DNA of 18,018 nucleotides from Smittium mucronatum (lineage: Eukaryota > Kickxellomycota > Harpellomycetes > Harpellales > Legeriomycetaceae): assembly GCA_001953115.1 (NCBI GenBank), contig LSSL01000228.1, forward strand, positions 6,361-24,378, read 5' to 3'. Within the stretch, counting starts at the first letter, position 1, and each line of letters starts with the position of its first letter. Of the stretch, positions 1-7,635 are shown in pieces. The translations under genes were made by a program, and so were the position numbers. The notes beneath the pieces are model-generated. The model ran no database searches. It worked only from the letters and a program-made list of their open reading frames with translations, and was not told where the DNA came from.

Positions 1-173
1 CTGAAAGAGGGCAAAACGCCATTAATACATCTACAAGTTTCACAATACTACTAGGGTACAATTCCGACTAGATCAAGAAAACAAAAAAAAAAAACCAGGG
101 ATCTGTTCCGGGAAATATAGCAGCAGCCAATGGGATCCCTAATCAAGAACATCAAGGCACTGCCTTCAAATAG
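1..173 (+). CDS. Possible C-terminal exon of an upstream gene (partial, unrecognised)
   Basis: An open stretch from about position 72 to a TAG at 171–173 follows a plausible 3' splice site (GACTAG, 66–71). It would encode about 33 residues: a Lys-rich start, then a Gly/Ala/Asn/Gln-rich tail ending in GTAFK. The composition looks more like protein than the flanking AT-rich DNA and contains no long homopolymer after position 95. If real, it is the last exon of a + strand gene that begins left of the window. No family is recognised. It could equally be noncoding DNA upstream of the transporter. Confidence 0.22.
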
Positions 174-284
174 CCGCAATGGATTAAAATAACGAGAAAT
201 TGGTCTGCGTAATCTACAAGAGAATTAGACAACAAATCGGATAATCCGACTGCTTGAAGCCCAACTTTTGCTTTTTAGAAAAAT

Positions 285-473
285 TTAATTTTTTTTTTTT
301 TCAATAAAATATTCTCTCTCGGTATTAGTCACGGGGTTAGCTTGCCCAGTGCCCTGGTAATGGCTGCCGGAAGGATCGCCAATCCCTCTGCCCTCGTTCA
401 ATGCCATTATGTTAAAACCAGTCCTTTCTGTATATCTTTGGTGTTTTAGCACTATATAGTTGCCCTTGTGCAT
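285..473 (-). CDS. Doubtful 62-residue ORF upstream of the transporter
   Basis: This minus-strand ORF starts with ATG at 473 and ends with TAA at 285–287. The middle is Gly/Asn/Thr/Glu-rich and the end (FIEKKKN) is made by a T-run. Base composition is richer in GC than the surroundings and codons with G or C at the third position are common, which is why it is listed. Against it: it overlaps the likely promoter of the transporter (TATA-like box at 452–459), the other strand is also open over much of the same stretch, and no family is recognised. It may be a shadow of regulatory or 5' leader sequence. Confidence 0.15.
   Translation of the reverse strand: MHKGNYIVLKHQRYTERTGFNIMALNEGRGIGDPSGSHYQGTGQANPVTNTEREYFIEKKKN
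452..459 (+). promoter_or_regulatory. TATA-like box of the transporter gene
   Basis: CTATATAG lies about 130 bp before the ATG at 590 in a locally less AT-rich stretch. A transcript starting some 30 bp downstream would have a leader of roughly 100 nt that includes the A-tract just before the ATG (about 556–567). The position is reasonable for a fungal promoter, but no start site is shown by the sequence itself. Confidence 0.35.
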
Positions 474-589
474 AACCTCTCGTTATAGTATTTTTTCTTC
501 TATTCTAGATTCATTGATTCCTAAACCTCGATACTCGTTTCCTCGAACAATTCAGAAAAAAAAAAAATTAAAGGAAAACAGAGTCCAAT

Positions 590-2458
590 ATGTTCCTCGT
601 GTACTTGTATTTGTCGTCTAGAGCCATAGCAGAAGTCCTGATTATTGGTCTCTGTGGGTACTTTTTCGCTAGACGGGGTACTCTTGACAGGAAGTCCCTG
701 AGAATGCTTTCTGAGCTGAGCGTCCAGCTGCTTACTCCTTGTTTGTTGTACTCCAACATGGTCAAAACTCTAAACCCCTCGATCTTGGCCGAGCTGTGGT
801 TGACTCCCGTAATTTACTTTTTTTACGGTATCATGTCGTTTGTTTGGGTTTACACTTCTGCCAACGTCTTGCGGGTTGATGTCGAGTACTGCCGTTTACT
901 TTCTGTCGCCGTCTTCTTTGCAAACACTAACACCCTGCCCGTATCTCTTCTAAACAGTATCTTATCCAATCCCGATGCCGAATTCATGTTTCGGGATCCA
1001 AATGATTCGGCCGAATCAATGGCTGCAAGAGGTGTTTCTTATGCCATAATGTTTGCTACCTTCAATAACTTTTTGAGGTGGAGTTTAGGAACCTACATGA
1101 TTTCTGGAGGTTTGGAAACTAAACTAAACTCTAAAAACTCCTCCCCAACAACAAGAAATAACGTTATATATTTATCCGATACCTCAACACCCGCTTCTCC
1201 CGACCTTTCAAACATCGAGCAAGGTGTTTCGGTACACGATGGCGAGTCTCTGCAAATAGGCACCAATAGTAGTATTCATGCCCCTGGTAGCTCTAATCCC
1301 GTTCAACTATTTCGCCAGCTTGTGCCTCAACCAAATTCCAACGTAGATTCCAGATTTTCCCTTTTATCTTGGTTAAAAACTAAAGCTACCCAAATATGGA
1401 AGATCATCAGCCCTTGTATGACCATGCCCATATACGCAATACTCTTAGCTTCTGCTACTGTCATGTTCCCTAAGTTTAAAACTATACTGCTAGATAAATC
1501 TTACTCAATCAATGTTCTTTTTAGTGCAATTCAAATGTGCAGCGACTCCTGTATACCAATCACCATATTGACTTTGGGTGGGCAGCTTGGGCAAATCGGC
1601 GAGGAGGAAAGTCTAAACAACAAGAATACTTCCAATTCGTATCATAGACTCCAATCGCCCTCAATCGAGCAAGAGTCCACTTATCTAGAAGAATCTACGA
1701 ATTTCGTACACTTCCCTGAGAGTAGCTCTTTACATAAAGATGGGTCAGCCAATCTCAATGATGAAAACGTTCCATATACTAGCTACCGCCCCAATAGTCA
1801 AATTGATAGTGCCCCTTCCTCCTCCAGTAGCGAAACTCATATACCAAGCTTTAACAATAGTGCTCTGAATCTTACTAACCAATGCTCACATAACTCCTTT
1901 GACCACACAAACACCTACAATCACCAAAAAATCGTCCGCAAGAATGTAGCTAAATTCAAAGGAATGTCGACTATACATGGAAACAATGTGCACGCTACCG
2001 GAACCCCAGATGGATACCATTCTGGTCATACCGCTGAAAATATCTATTCTGGTGCCGACCATACCAATCCCGGTGATTTTATAAACTGCAACTCCGTCCC
2101 AACTACAACCGAATTCCACCAGAAAGATTCAAGCGGAAACCGGAACAAAGGAATATTCATCGTATTGGTTGGTCGCTTCATGGTAGTCCCATTGTTTGCC
2201 GCTACATTACTAGTCTTTCTCAAAGTATGCGTTCCCAACCATGTCACTCTCTTGGCATCCGACCCCGTGTTCTTCTTTACTCTCCTGATCCTATCCGCAA
2301 CCCCACCAGCTATCAACTTGATCACTGTGGTTCAATCAACTGGTCTTTTTGAAGACGATGCCGCTAATTTACTCATGTGGGGGTATCTCGTTGGAATATT
2401 TACGATTTCGCTTGAAGTTGGTGGGTTCATGTACCTGACAAGCATCCTTTTTGTCTAG
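590..2458 (+). CDS. AEC/PIN-type membrane transport protein (auxin efflux carrier family)
   Basis: Single-exon gene of 622 residues; probably a secondary carrier in the plasma membrane or endomembranes, substrate unknown. Seen: an N-terminal bundle of membrane segments (about residues 12–170) with the family-like start IIGLCGYFFARRGTLD and LSVQLLTPCLLYSNMV; a hydrophilic loop (about 175–265); a middle pair of membrane segments (about 275–335) ending PITILTLGGQLG; a second, very long Ser/Asn/His-rich loop (about 335–519); and three C-terminal membrane segments (about 521–546, 559–580, 592–616) containing SATPPAINLITVVQ. The PPAINL segment and the G-Q-L motif are typical of fungal AEC proteins such as the yeast YNL095C/ECM3 group (established knowledge). 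The two loops make it longer than prokaryotic relatives of about 300 aa but are normal in kind for fungi. The start was chosen because the first membrane helix follows directly. An AATAAA lies at 2573–2578. It converges with the SEH1-like gene. Confidence 0.88.
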   Translation: MFLVYLYLSSRAIAEVLIIGLCGYFFARRGTLDRKSLRMLSELSVQLLTPCLLYSNMVKTLNPSILAELWLTPVIYFFYGIMSFVWVYTSANVLRVDVEYCRLLSVAVFFANTNTLPVSLLNSILSNPDAEFMFRDPNDSAESMAARGVSYAIMFATFNNFLRWSLGTYMISGGLETKLNSKNSSPTTRNNVIYLSDTSTPASPDLSNIEQGVSVHDGESLQIGTNSSIHAPGSSNPVQLFRQLVPQPNSNVDSRFSLLSWLKTKATQIWKIISPCMTMPIYAILLASATVMFPKFKTILLDKSYSINVLFSAIQMCSDSCIPITILTLGGQLGQIGEEESLNNKNTSNSYHRLQSPSIEQESTYLEESTNFVHFPESSSLHKDGSANLNDENVPYTSYRPNSQIDSAPSSSSSETHIPSFNNSALNLTNQCSHNSFDHTNTYNHQKIVRKNVAKFKGMSTIHGNNVHATGTPDGYHSGHTAENIYSGADHTNPGDFINCNSVPTTTEFHQKDSSGNRNKGIFIVLVGRFMVVPLFAATLLVFLKVCVPNHVTLLASDPVFFFTLLILSATPPAINLITVVQSTGLFEDDAANLLMWGYLVGIFTISLEVGGFMYLTSILFV

Positions 2459-2572
2459 GGATATACATACTGAAAGTGAGCTGAAATTATATCCGATCTC
2501 TCCATTTAAACTACTCTATTTTTTTGTTATCTCTTTTATTAATTTTAATGTATAATCATCATCTACTCTTTA

Positions 2573-2578
2573 AATAAA
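2573..2578 (+). terminator. Polyadenylation signal for the transporter
   Basis: AATAAA, about 115 bp after the TAG of the transporter, in the short space between two convergent genes. On the opposite strand an AATAAA (plus-strand TTTATT at 2535–2540) could serve the SEH1-like gene, so the two 3' ends may overlap. Confidence 0.4.
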
Positions 2579-2750
2579 TTTCAATATAATAATTAAACAT
2601 TGGAGCATATATATATAGTTGAATAAACCAGAGATAAATAGAAAAAATTTAAAACAAATAAAAAATTTATGCTACAAGTCGGATAAAAGAAGAAAAAGGA
2701 AAAAAAAAAAAATATTTGGGAGGAGTGGGGTTTGATTTAAAAAAAAAAGT

Positions 2751-4300
2751 TTAAAGGTCGTTCATGGAGATGATTCCAGAGCATTCCCATTTCCCATTAA
2801 GGTTTCGTTTCCACAGATTTGTGGAGCCATCGTCGCCGCAGCTGACGATGACGGATCCAGTAGCATTAGATTTGACTTTTCTAACGGGAAGATTCGAGTG
2901 CTGGTTGGATTCCAACACCATTTCGACATTAGCGTGGTCGGAAGGACTATTATTGTCAAGATCGGAAACATCAGCATTGTTCGGACCAGAAACATTAGTT
3001 GGATCAGAACTGGTGGGATCAGTCGGCGCTAAATTCGATGGAACTGGAGGCTGATCGGGCAAATCCCACATGGAATCCAGTAGTGGGATTATCTCAGTTG
3101 ACTTGTTTTCAGAGGGCTGGAATGACAAATCAATTGGGTTATCAGTTAAAGGATTCAAGTCCGATTGCAGGAGGAGAGAGTCGATATCCAAGCTAGATTT
3201 GCCGCGCAACCAGACTTGGTAAATACGTACAAATCCATCCGAAAAGCCAGCCACAATAGTGTGAAAAGATCTGGATAGAAAAGTAATTGTTAAAAAAAAA
3301 AAGAGTTGAGTATATACAATCAATTGAACAAAAGTGATACCTTCCCATCTGAGGGACCCAAGCGAGGGACAGAATGGAGGTGTTGCTTTTGGCAACGGTT
3401 AGGGCAAGAATCCAACGTTGTTTGACATACTTGAATATTTGTATTTGGTTTATTTTGGTACATCCTACCACTGCCATAGGGTATGGACTTAGTTGGGAAT
3501 CGCACCAATCAAAACATATGGGACCGTCGGAGTCGCGAGCTCCACCAGGAACAGCCACTATGGTAGAGGTAACTGACCAATTCAAAAGGTTGTTGGGCTG
3601 AACAGGGGAATATATTCTCACCTTTCCATCAGAACTAGCAGCAGCCTAGAAGATTAGACATAATATTCAGAGATTGAAAAATCAAGAGTAGTCTTAAAAA
3701 ATAAATATGATTATCTGTACGAAAAAAACAACTTACCAAGGTTAAACCAATGTAATGAGGTGAAAAAGTGATTCTGTGTACAGTGCAGGTACTATCATAC
3801 AAAACAGCAGCACAGGCCCATCTCATCCCACTGTTTTTTCTCTCTTTTAGTAATAATAATAATAATTATTATGATTCAATTGCAAGAAATAAATAAAGTG
3901 TAGCGGAAAAGATATTTGGTATAATTGATTTACGGTTTTTTTGCTCAACCCATATTTTGATTCCACGTTCCAAGGAGCTGGAAGCCAAAACCTCGCCGTA
4001 TTCGGGATGGCTCCAACTCAAACATATCACTGAGCTGTTGTGAGCCTAGATGTTTTTCATTATACAAAAAAAAGAACTTTATTAATCAATAAAGTAAATC
4101 ATTTCGTTATACCGATAAAAGAAAGAAAAAGGATTTACCCTCCATTGATCGTTCAATTGCCAAGTATCGGATTCAGAGTCCCAATCGTAAACTTTAATCC
4201 TTTTATCAGAACTACAAGTGGCGAGACGTGTGCCATAATAGTTGTATTCGATATCATGTATAAGATTTGCGTGATCAGCGCTATATTTCCGCTCCTTCAT
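2751..4300 (-). CDS. SEH1: SEH1-like WD40 protein of the nuclear pore Y-complex and SEA/GATOR2
   Basis: Five exons on the minus strand: 4300–4139, 4045–3934, 3843–3737, 3645–3341 and 3270–2751, joining in frame to 401 residues. All introns (93, 90, 91 and 70 nt) begin GT and end AG. SEH1 is a small beta-propeller of the nucleoporin Y-complex and of the SEA/GATOR2 complex that controls TORC1 (established knowledge). Seen: residues 7–31 begin with [17 protein letters not shown] and continue into LATCSS; residues 55–87 carry [17 protein letters not shown] and GIKIW; then SGMRW, DGKVRIY, the split codon giving MGR/SFH, and a last blade with [19 protein letters not shown]. These follow yeast and human Seh1 in order. 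It is longer than its 350–360 aa relatives because of an acidic Ser/Pro/Asn-rich insert of about 100 residues (about 250–350) before the last blade. Intron 2 uses an unusual AAG acceptor. Sec13 is the main alternative, but the SHPE, SGxRW and GRSFH segments fit Seh1 better. Confidence 0.9.
3844..3933 (-). other. SEH1 intron 2 with branch-like motif abutting an AAG acceptor
   Basis: The donor is GTAAAT at 3933. The only acceptor that keeps the frame and restores the expected NSGMRW segment is AAG ending at 3844, inside the string TTACTAAAAG. The stronger-looking CAG a few bases downstream gives an immediate TGA. The intron also holds a short ATT/AAT trinucleotide run (about 3851–3869). Confidence 0.7.
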
Positions 4301-4561
4301 TATCAGGATATTTTTTTATATTTTACTATTTCAAAGCACGAAATTCCTTGAAGCAAATTATAAATATTCACTTCAAATCTGAACTTTGCTTTGATTTCCT
4401 TTTATGCTCTATAATTAGCCTTGATAAACCAATCTTATTGGTGGTAGGGTTATCCAATAGCATCAAATAACAGTAAAGAAGGCAGCAATTAAGATTCACA
4501 ATAAAGACGAAAAGGTAAAAAAAAAGGATTTTTGGATGATATATAATACCTTTTAACAAGA
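4301..4561. other. Upstream region of the SEH1-like gene
   Basis: AT-rich DNA upstream of the SEH1 start. No clear TATA box or other protein-coding signal is firm. A short open piece on the + strand (about 4470–4515) ends in a GT that could be a donor for the coding-like block at 4562, but no in-frame ATG precedes it, so this is only a possibility. Confidence 0.3.
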
Positions 4562-4800
4562 TAATTGTTTCCTTGCCGTGGTTTAGTGGCTTAATAGTGT
4601 ACTTTTCGAAGTACATTAAACCAAAATTTCACACGGCATTGTACTATTCTTGGTTGGGAGTAGTGGAGATAACGCACACCGATTCGGAGGACAGCAATTC
4701 CAGAGGAGGACCATCTCAAAAAGGAGGAACCGATCGTTTAGCACAGCTGAGACATAGTCTGCTGCACAAGTCCAGCGCTCGAAAGTCAGACGAATCTTAG
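4562..4800 (+). CDS. Unrecognised coding-like block, possibly a terminal exon
   Basis: A + strand stretch of about 79 codons is open up to TAG at 4798–4800 and has clearly higher GC than its flanks. It follows a plausible acceptor (TTTTAACAAG, ending 4561). Seen: a hydrophobic and aromatic start (LPWFSGLIVYFSKY, then ALYYSWLGVVE), then a hydrophilic Ser/Gly/Lys/Arg-rich tail ending RKSDES. There is no ATG at its head, so if real it is a 3' exon or a relic. A preceding piece at about 4470–4515 would join in frame across a 46-nt intron, shorter than any of the well-supported introns here (70–206 nt). No family is recognised. The minus strand is also partly open across the block. Confidence 0.3.
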
Positions 4801-5152
4801 CGTCTAACATCTATTTATAAGAAAAACCATGTCGATCAAACCCACGTTTGGGTAGGAGCCTAATTTTATTAATCCTGTTAGAAATACGCTCTGACTAGGA
4901 GCTCAGTAGTTACAATGAACTATTGTTCGTTGACAAAAAGCTTAATTCTTGACTGCGCGTAACCTCAGTCATCCAGCCTACTTGAAGCAGTTCCAGAGGG
5001 GGATATTTCGGTTGATAAATTGCACCCTTATCTCGTAGGTACGCAGCCGGTAGTCCGGCAGAGGAGCTTATTGTAGTTGGGATAATAGTCTTTTCTATAT
5101 GTTTTCTTTTTTTCATATTTTTTAGTATAGTTTTTAATGAAGTTATCTATCG
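4801..5152. other. GC-raised island of unknown nature
   Basis: Roughly 4840–5110 is distinctly less AT-rich than its surroundings. It contains small perfect stem-loops (CCCA–CGTT–TGGG near 4850; GAAC–TATT–GTTC near 4917), and several frames are open for 30–68 codons on both strands, including a minus-strand ORF 4910–5116. None gives a recognisable protein, and no tRNA, snRNA or SRP signature was found. It may be a degraded gene, an unannotated structured RNA or transposon debris. Confidence 0.3.
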
Positions 5153-5180
5153 ATAAAATTCCGTGATACAAAAAAAAAAA
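5153..5180 (+). repeat. Left arm of 28-bp inverted repeat
   Basis: 17 mixed-sequence bases plus an 11-base A tract, matching the right arm exactly in inverse orientation. The mixed part contains the GC-bearing core CCGTGATAC, so it is not explained by AT bias. Confidence 0.85.
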
Positions 5181-6439
5181 TTCAAGGTAATTGAAGCACT
5201 GTTCAAAAAGAAGTTAGGGTTCTGTGCCCATATAACATCATTTACTACCACCATAATCGATTTAGACAGGTTGATCACCTGGGAACTGGCTGAAGTAGGC
5301 TGTTTATACGCTTGGTGGATATTTTCAAAACTCGGTTTAGCTCAACTGCTAGGCGGGTCCTTGGCACCTAGTGATTTATTATAGAAATTCACATGCTAAA
5401 CAAACACAGAGATGGATAAAACTTTCAAAGAAACCTATTTCTCTTAATTTATGCTCCAATTTTACTTTGCTGAAGCTTATCTAGCAAGATATTGTCTGAG
5501 CAATAGGATACTACATACTGGAACTCCCTTTTGTTCCAAACTATTAAAAAGGTAGAACAGTCAAATATAAAACATCACTTTCATCGCAATTAGATAATCA
5601 AAAAATAATTTGGCTGAAAACCTAATCAATATATTACCGTTATCCAAGATTTTTTTTTTTTTGAAAATACTTTATTTTATAGTAAAACAATCCGATATAA
5701 AACTCTAAATAAAATAAATTACAAATATCATATAGAGACATCCAAATACGTAACCATGAATCGAAATTTCTTTTAAATCAAATCAGTTTTATTCATAGAT
5801 GATAGATATATCTTTTTCAAACGCTATATTTAGCTAAAAATCAGCAGTGTATGGAACAGTACATGTTAATATACGGACTAGTTTAGTTTTCGATTGTAAA
5901 AATTTAAAGATTAAAAAATCACAATTTTCCCTAATGATTTCGTAATTTTCAATAATAACCAAGTGGCTTAAAACTTGCTAGAGTCGAAAAAACTGCTACC
6001 CAGTAATTTGATTCAAAAAAGAACTATATCGATGGTTAATATGAAAAATGAAAAAAAAAAAATCACCATCCAGGTTTATATTCTATATCTTCATGATAGA
6101 AAATAACACACATTTTAATAAATGATGGTTCATTCAATTAAAAGCAACTATCGACCTATAATGAAGAAATCCGCTGTAGATATAGACAAGTCTGTATTCC
6201 CTGCAATTTTTTTTTGGAGAGGATGAGAATGTTATTAAAAGAATGTACATTATAGTCCTTTTAAATCTTGGCATTTTCCTCACTAAAGGCGAATTCGGCA
6301 TTTTCTCCAATTTATCATGAAATAAAGAAAAAATTGAACATGTACTTCTCCCGATTTAGTATCCGACAAATAATCTGCATTCCAGACCTTTTTTTTTTAT
6401 AATCCAAATTGGATACAACTTGTTTAAATTCAACATTTT

Positions 6440-6467
6440 TTTTTTTTTTTGTATCACGGAATTTTAT
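6440..6467 (-). repeat. Right arm of 28-bp inverted repeat
   Basis: T tract followed by GTATCACGGAATTTTAT, the reverse complement of the left arm. The full T tract here is 15 bases (6436–6450) against 11 on the left, so the tracts have drifted in length. A minus-strand ORF (6315–6635) runs straight through this arm. Confidence 0.85.
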
Positions 6468-6796
6468 AGTAACAAATTCAACATTAATAAAAAATAAAGC
6501 ATTTTGGGTAAAATCCAAATTCGGTTTCTTATTCGAGCACCAATAAATAAATTCGATTGCTTCCCAGCTACTAAATAAAAACCATTTATTGGCTCTCTTT
6601 TTTTCGAGTGGCAAATGAAATGCTTCAAATATCAAACAAATCAGCGCATTTTAGCTTCTGGCCAATAATTAGCTAGGATGTCGCTTTCACCATGAATTTT
6701 CATGCCTTTGATTTAGATTAATCTTTTTTTTAAGAACTCGTGGTTTGAGATCCCGATCAAAAGAACTAACTATCACGTTCCTCCTTCTCACTTGTT

Positions 6797-6803
6797 TATA
6801 AAT
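6797..6803 (+). promoter_or_regulatory. TATA box of the small membrane protein gene
   Basis: TATAAAT is placed about 55 bp before the ATG at 6856. It is followed by a short purine/A-rich leader ending AGAAAATCAAGAAA just before the start codon, a typical fungal start context. Confidence 0.5.
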
Positions 6804-6855
6804 CGAGTAGCAAATACATTTTAGTTAAATAAATTAAACAGAGAAAATCAAGAAA

Positions 6856-7122
6856 ATGAAGAACCATACTAATCCAAAATCCAAGAACACCGCTCCAAAC
6901 CCAAACCCAAATTTAGTTTCAGAGCCAAACAGGAAAGGTTTATGGTCTGCGTACAAATCAATATCTCCCAGAACACGCATTCTTTTCGGAACTATATCTA
7001 TGGTTGTTGCAACTGCCGGTCTCTACATCTCCGATTACCTCGAAGAGAAGTATCCCGATACTGGCGATAACTCTGGGCTTGGCGTCATTGTCCCAAGTTC
7101 AACTGTTGAAAAATCCTTATGA
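6856..7122 (+). CDS. Small single-pass membrane protein, function unknown
   Basis: Intronless ORF of 88 residues with a good start context, its own TATA box and an AATAAA at 7238–7243, so it is probably a real gene. Seen: a basic Asn/Pro/Lys-rich N-terminus (residues 1–40, with a PNPNPN run), one membrane helix of about 18 residues (42–59, beginning ILFGTISMVV), then an acidic stretch (DYLEEKYPDTGDN) and a mild C-terminal tail. The basic N-terminus before a single helix would fit an inner-mitochondrial or other organelle membrane protein with the acidic side in the opposite compartment, but that is inference. The base composition is far less AT-rich than the flanks. I do not recognise the family. 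Its neighbour VPS33 converges on it and gives no functional clue. Confidence 0.65.
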   Translation: MKNHTNPKSKNTAPNPNPNLVSEPNRKGLWSAYKSISPRTRILFGTISMVVATAGLYISDYLEEKYPDTGDNSGLGVIVPSSTVEKSL

Positions 7123-7193
7123 GAATATACTTTTCAAAACATTTTACTAGATTCGGAAAAAACTGGTTCTTCTTCTTTTAATTTACACCCCTA

Positions 7194-7203
7194 CCCCCCC
7201 CCC
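7194..7203 (+). repeat. Poly-C run in the 3' region
   Basis: Ten C in a row inside a pyrimidine-rich stretch (about 7185–7230) between the stop of the small gene and its AATAAA. Conspicuous in such AT-rich DNA. Confidence 0.8.
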
Positions 7204-7237
7204 TCCATTCCTTCCTTCTTTTTTCCTTTGCAAATGG

Positions 7238-7243
7238 AATAAA
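7238..7243 (+). terminator. Polyadenylation signal of the small gene
   Basis: AATAAA about 116 bp past the TGA of the 88-residue gene, nearly the same spacing as in the transporter gene. The rest of 7123–7635 is AT-rich with poly-A and poly-T runs. A reverse-strand AATAAA (plus TTTATT at 7489–7494) about 140 bp past the VPS33 stop can serve that gene. Confidence 0.45.
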
Positions 7244-7635
7244 GAATTAGATTTTTTTTTTTAAAAAAAAATAGGGTATTATCAAGCAAATGTTTCCCTT
7301 CAATGTTTTCTGTTTAGAATGATAAAAACCCTACCTACTTTCTGATTTCCATCCTTGTATGCCTATTAATTGGCGGATAGCCTCTAGAGATATATTTCAA
7401 TTTTTCTTTATTAAATTCCAAGCAAGACCCTTTAATTCCCTTTTTTTTGTTTTTTCATTAAAAAATTTTCACGCCTTTTTTTTTAAATTTTATTCAAAAA
7501 ATCTATAAGAAAAAAGGAAAAAAGTGCATAGATCCGCCTTTTGACAAGTAGCTTTTTTTCACGCTTACCTTATCAAAAAAAAAAAAAAAGAAAAAGAAAG
7601 AAATATCAATTAAAATAATTAAACCCCTAATATTC

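Larger units (their letters stand above)
5153..6467. mobile_element. Candidate DNA-transposon remnant bounded by inverted repeats
   Basis: The ends are a perfect inverted repeat: 5153–5180 (ATAAAATTCCGTGATAC followed by 11 A) matches the reverse complement of 6440–6467, and identity stops at the outer edge. TA dinucleotides lie at both tips (5154–5155 and 6465–6466), which could be target duplications as in Tc1/mariner or PIF-like elements. The interior of about 1.26 kb is AT-rich, with one open + strand piece (5163–5384) ending in a hydrophobic segment and no recognised transposase. The alternative is that two inverted fragments of one decayed coding family carry the same short stretch, since both arms read IKFRDTKKK in the same codon frame on opposite strands. 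Confidence 0.4.

Noticed and set aside
1886..2325. Two minus-strand ORFs inside the transporter gene
   Set aside because: They lie antisense to a well-supported coding region and have no recognisable features; they are shadows.
2762..3601. Several other-frame ORFs over the SEH1 gene, including + strand ones
   Set aside because: The spliced minus-strand reading explains the whole stretch with conserved WD40 motifs; the others do not.
3824..3835. CAG acceptor for SEH1 intron 2
   Set aside because: It joins exon 2 to an immediate TGA and loses the conserved SGMRW alignment.
3851..3869. Trinucleotide microsatellite as a coding repeat
   Set aside because: It falls within SEH1 intron 2, not in an exon.
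5336..5365. tRNA D-arm-like string (TTTAGCTCAACTGCTAGG) and a similar one near 4888
   Set aside because: No B-box, anticodon stem or acceptor stem can be built around either.
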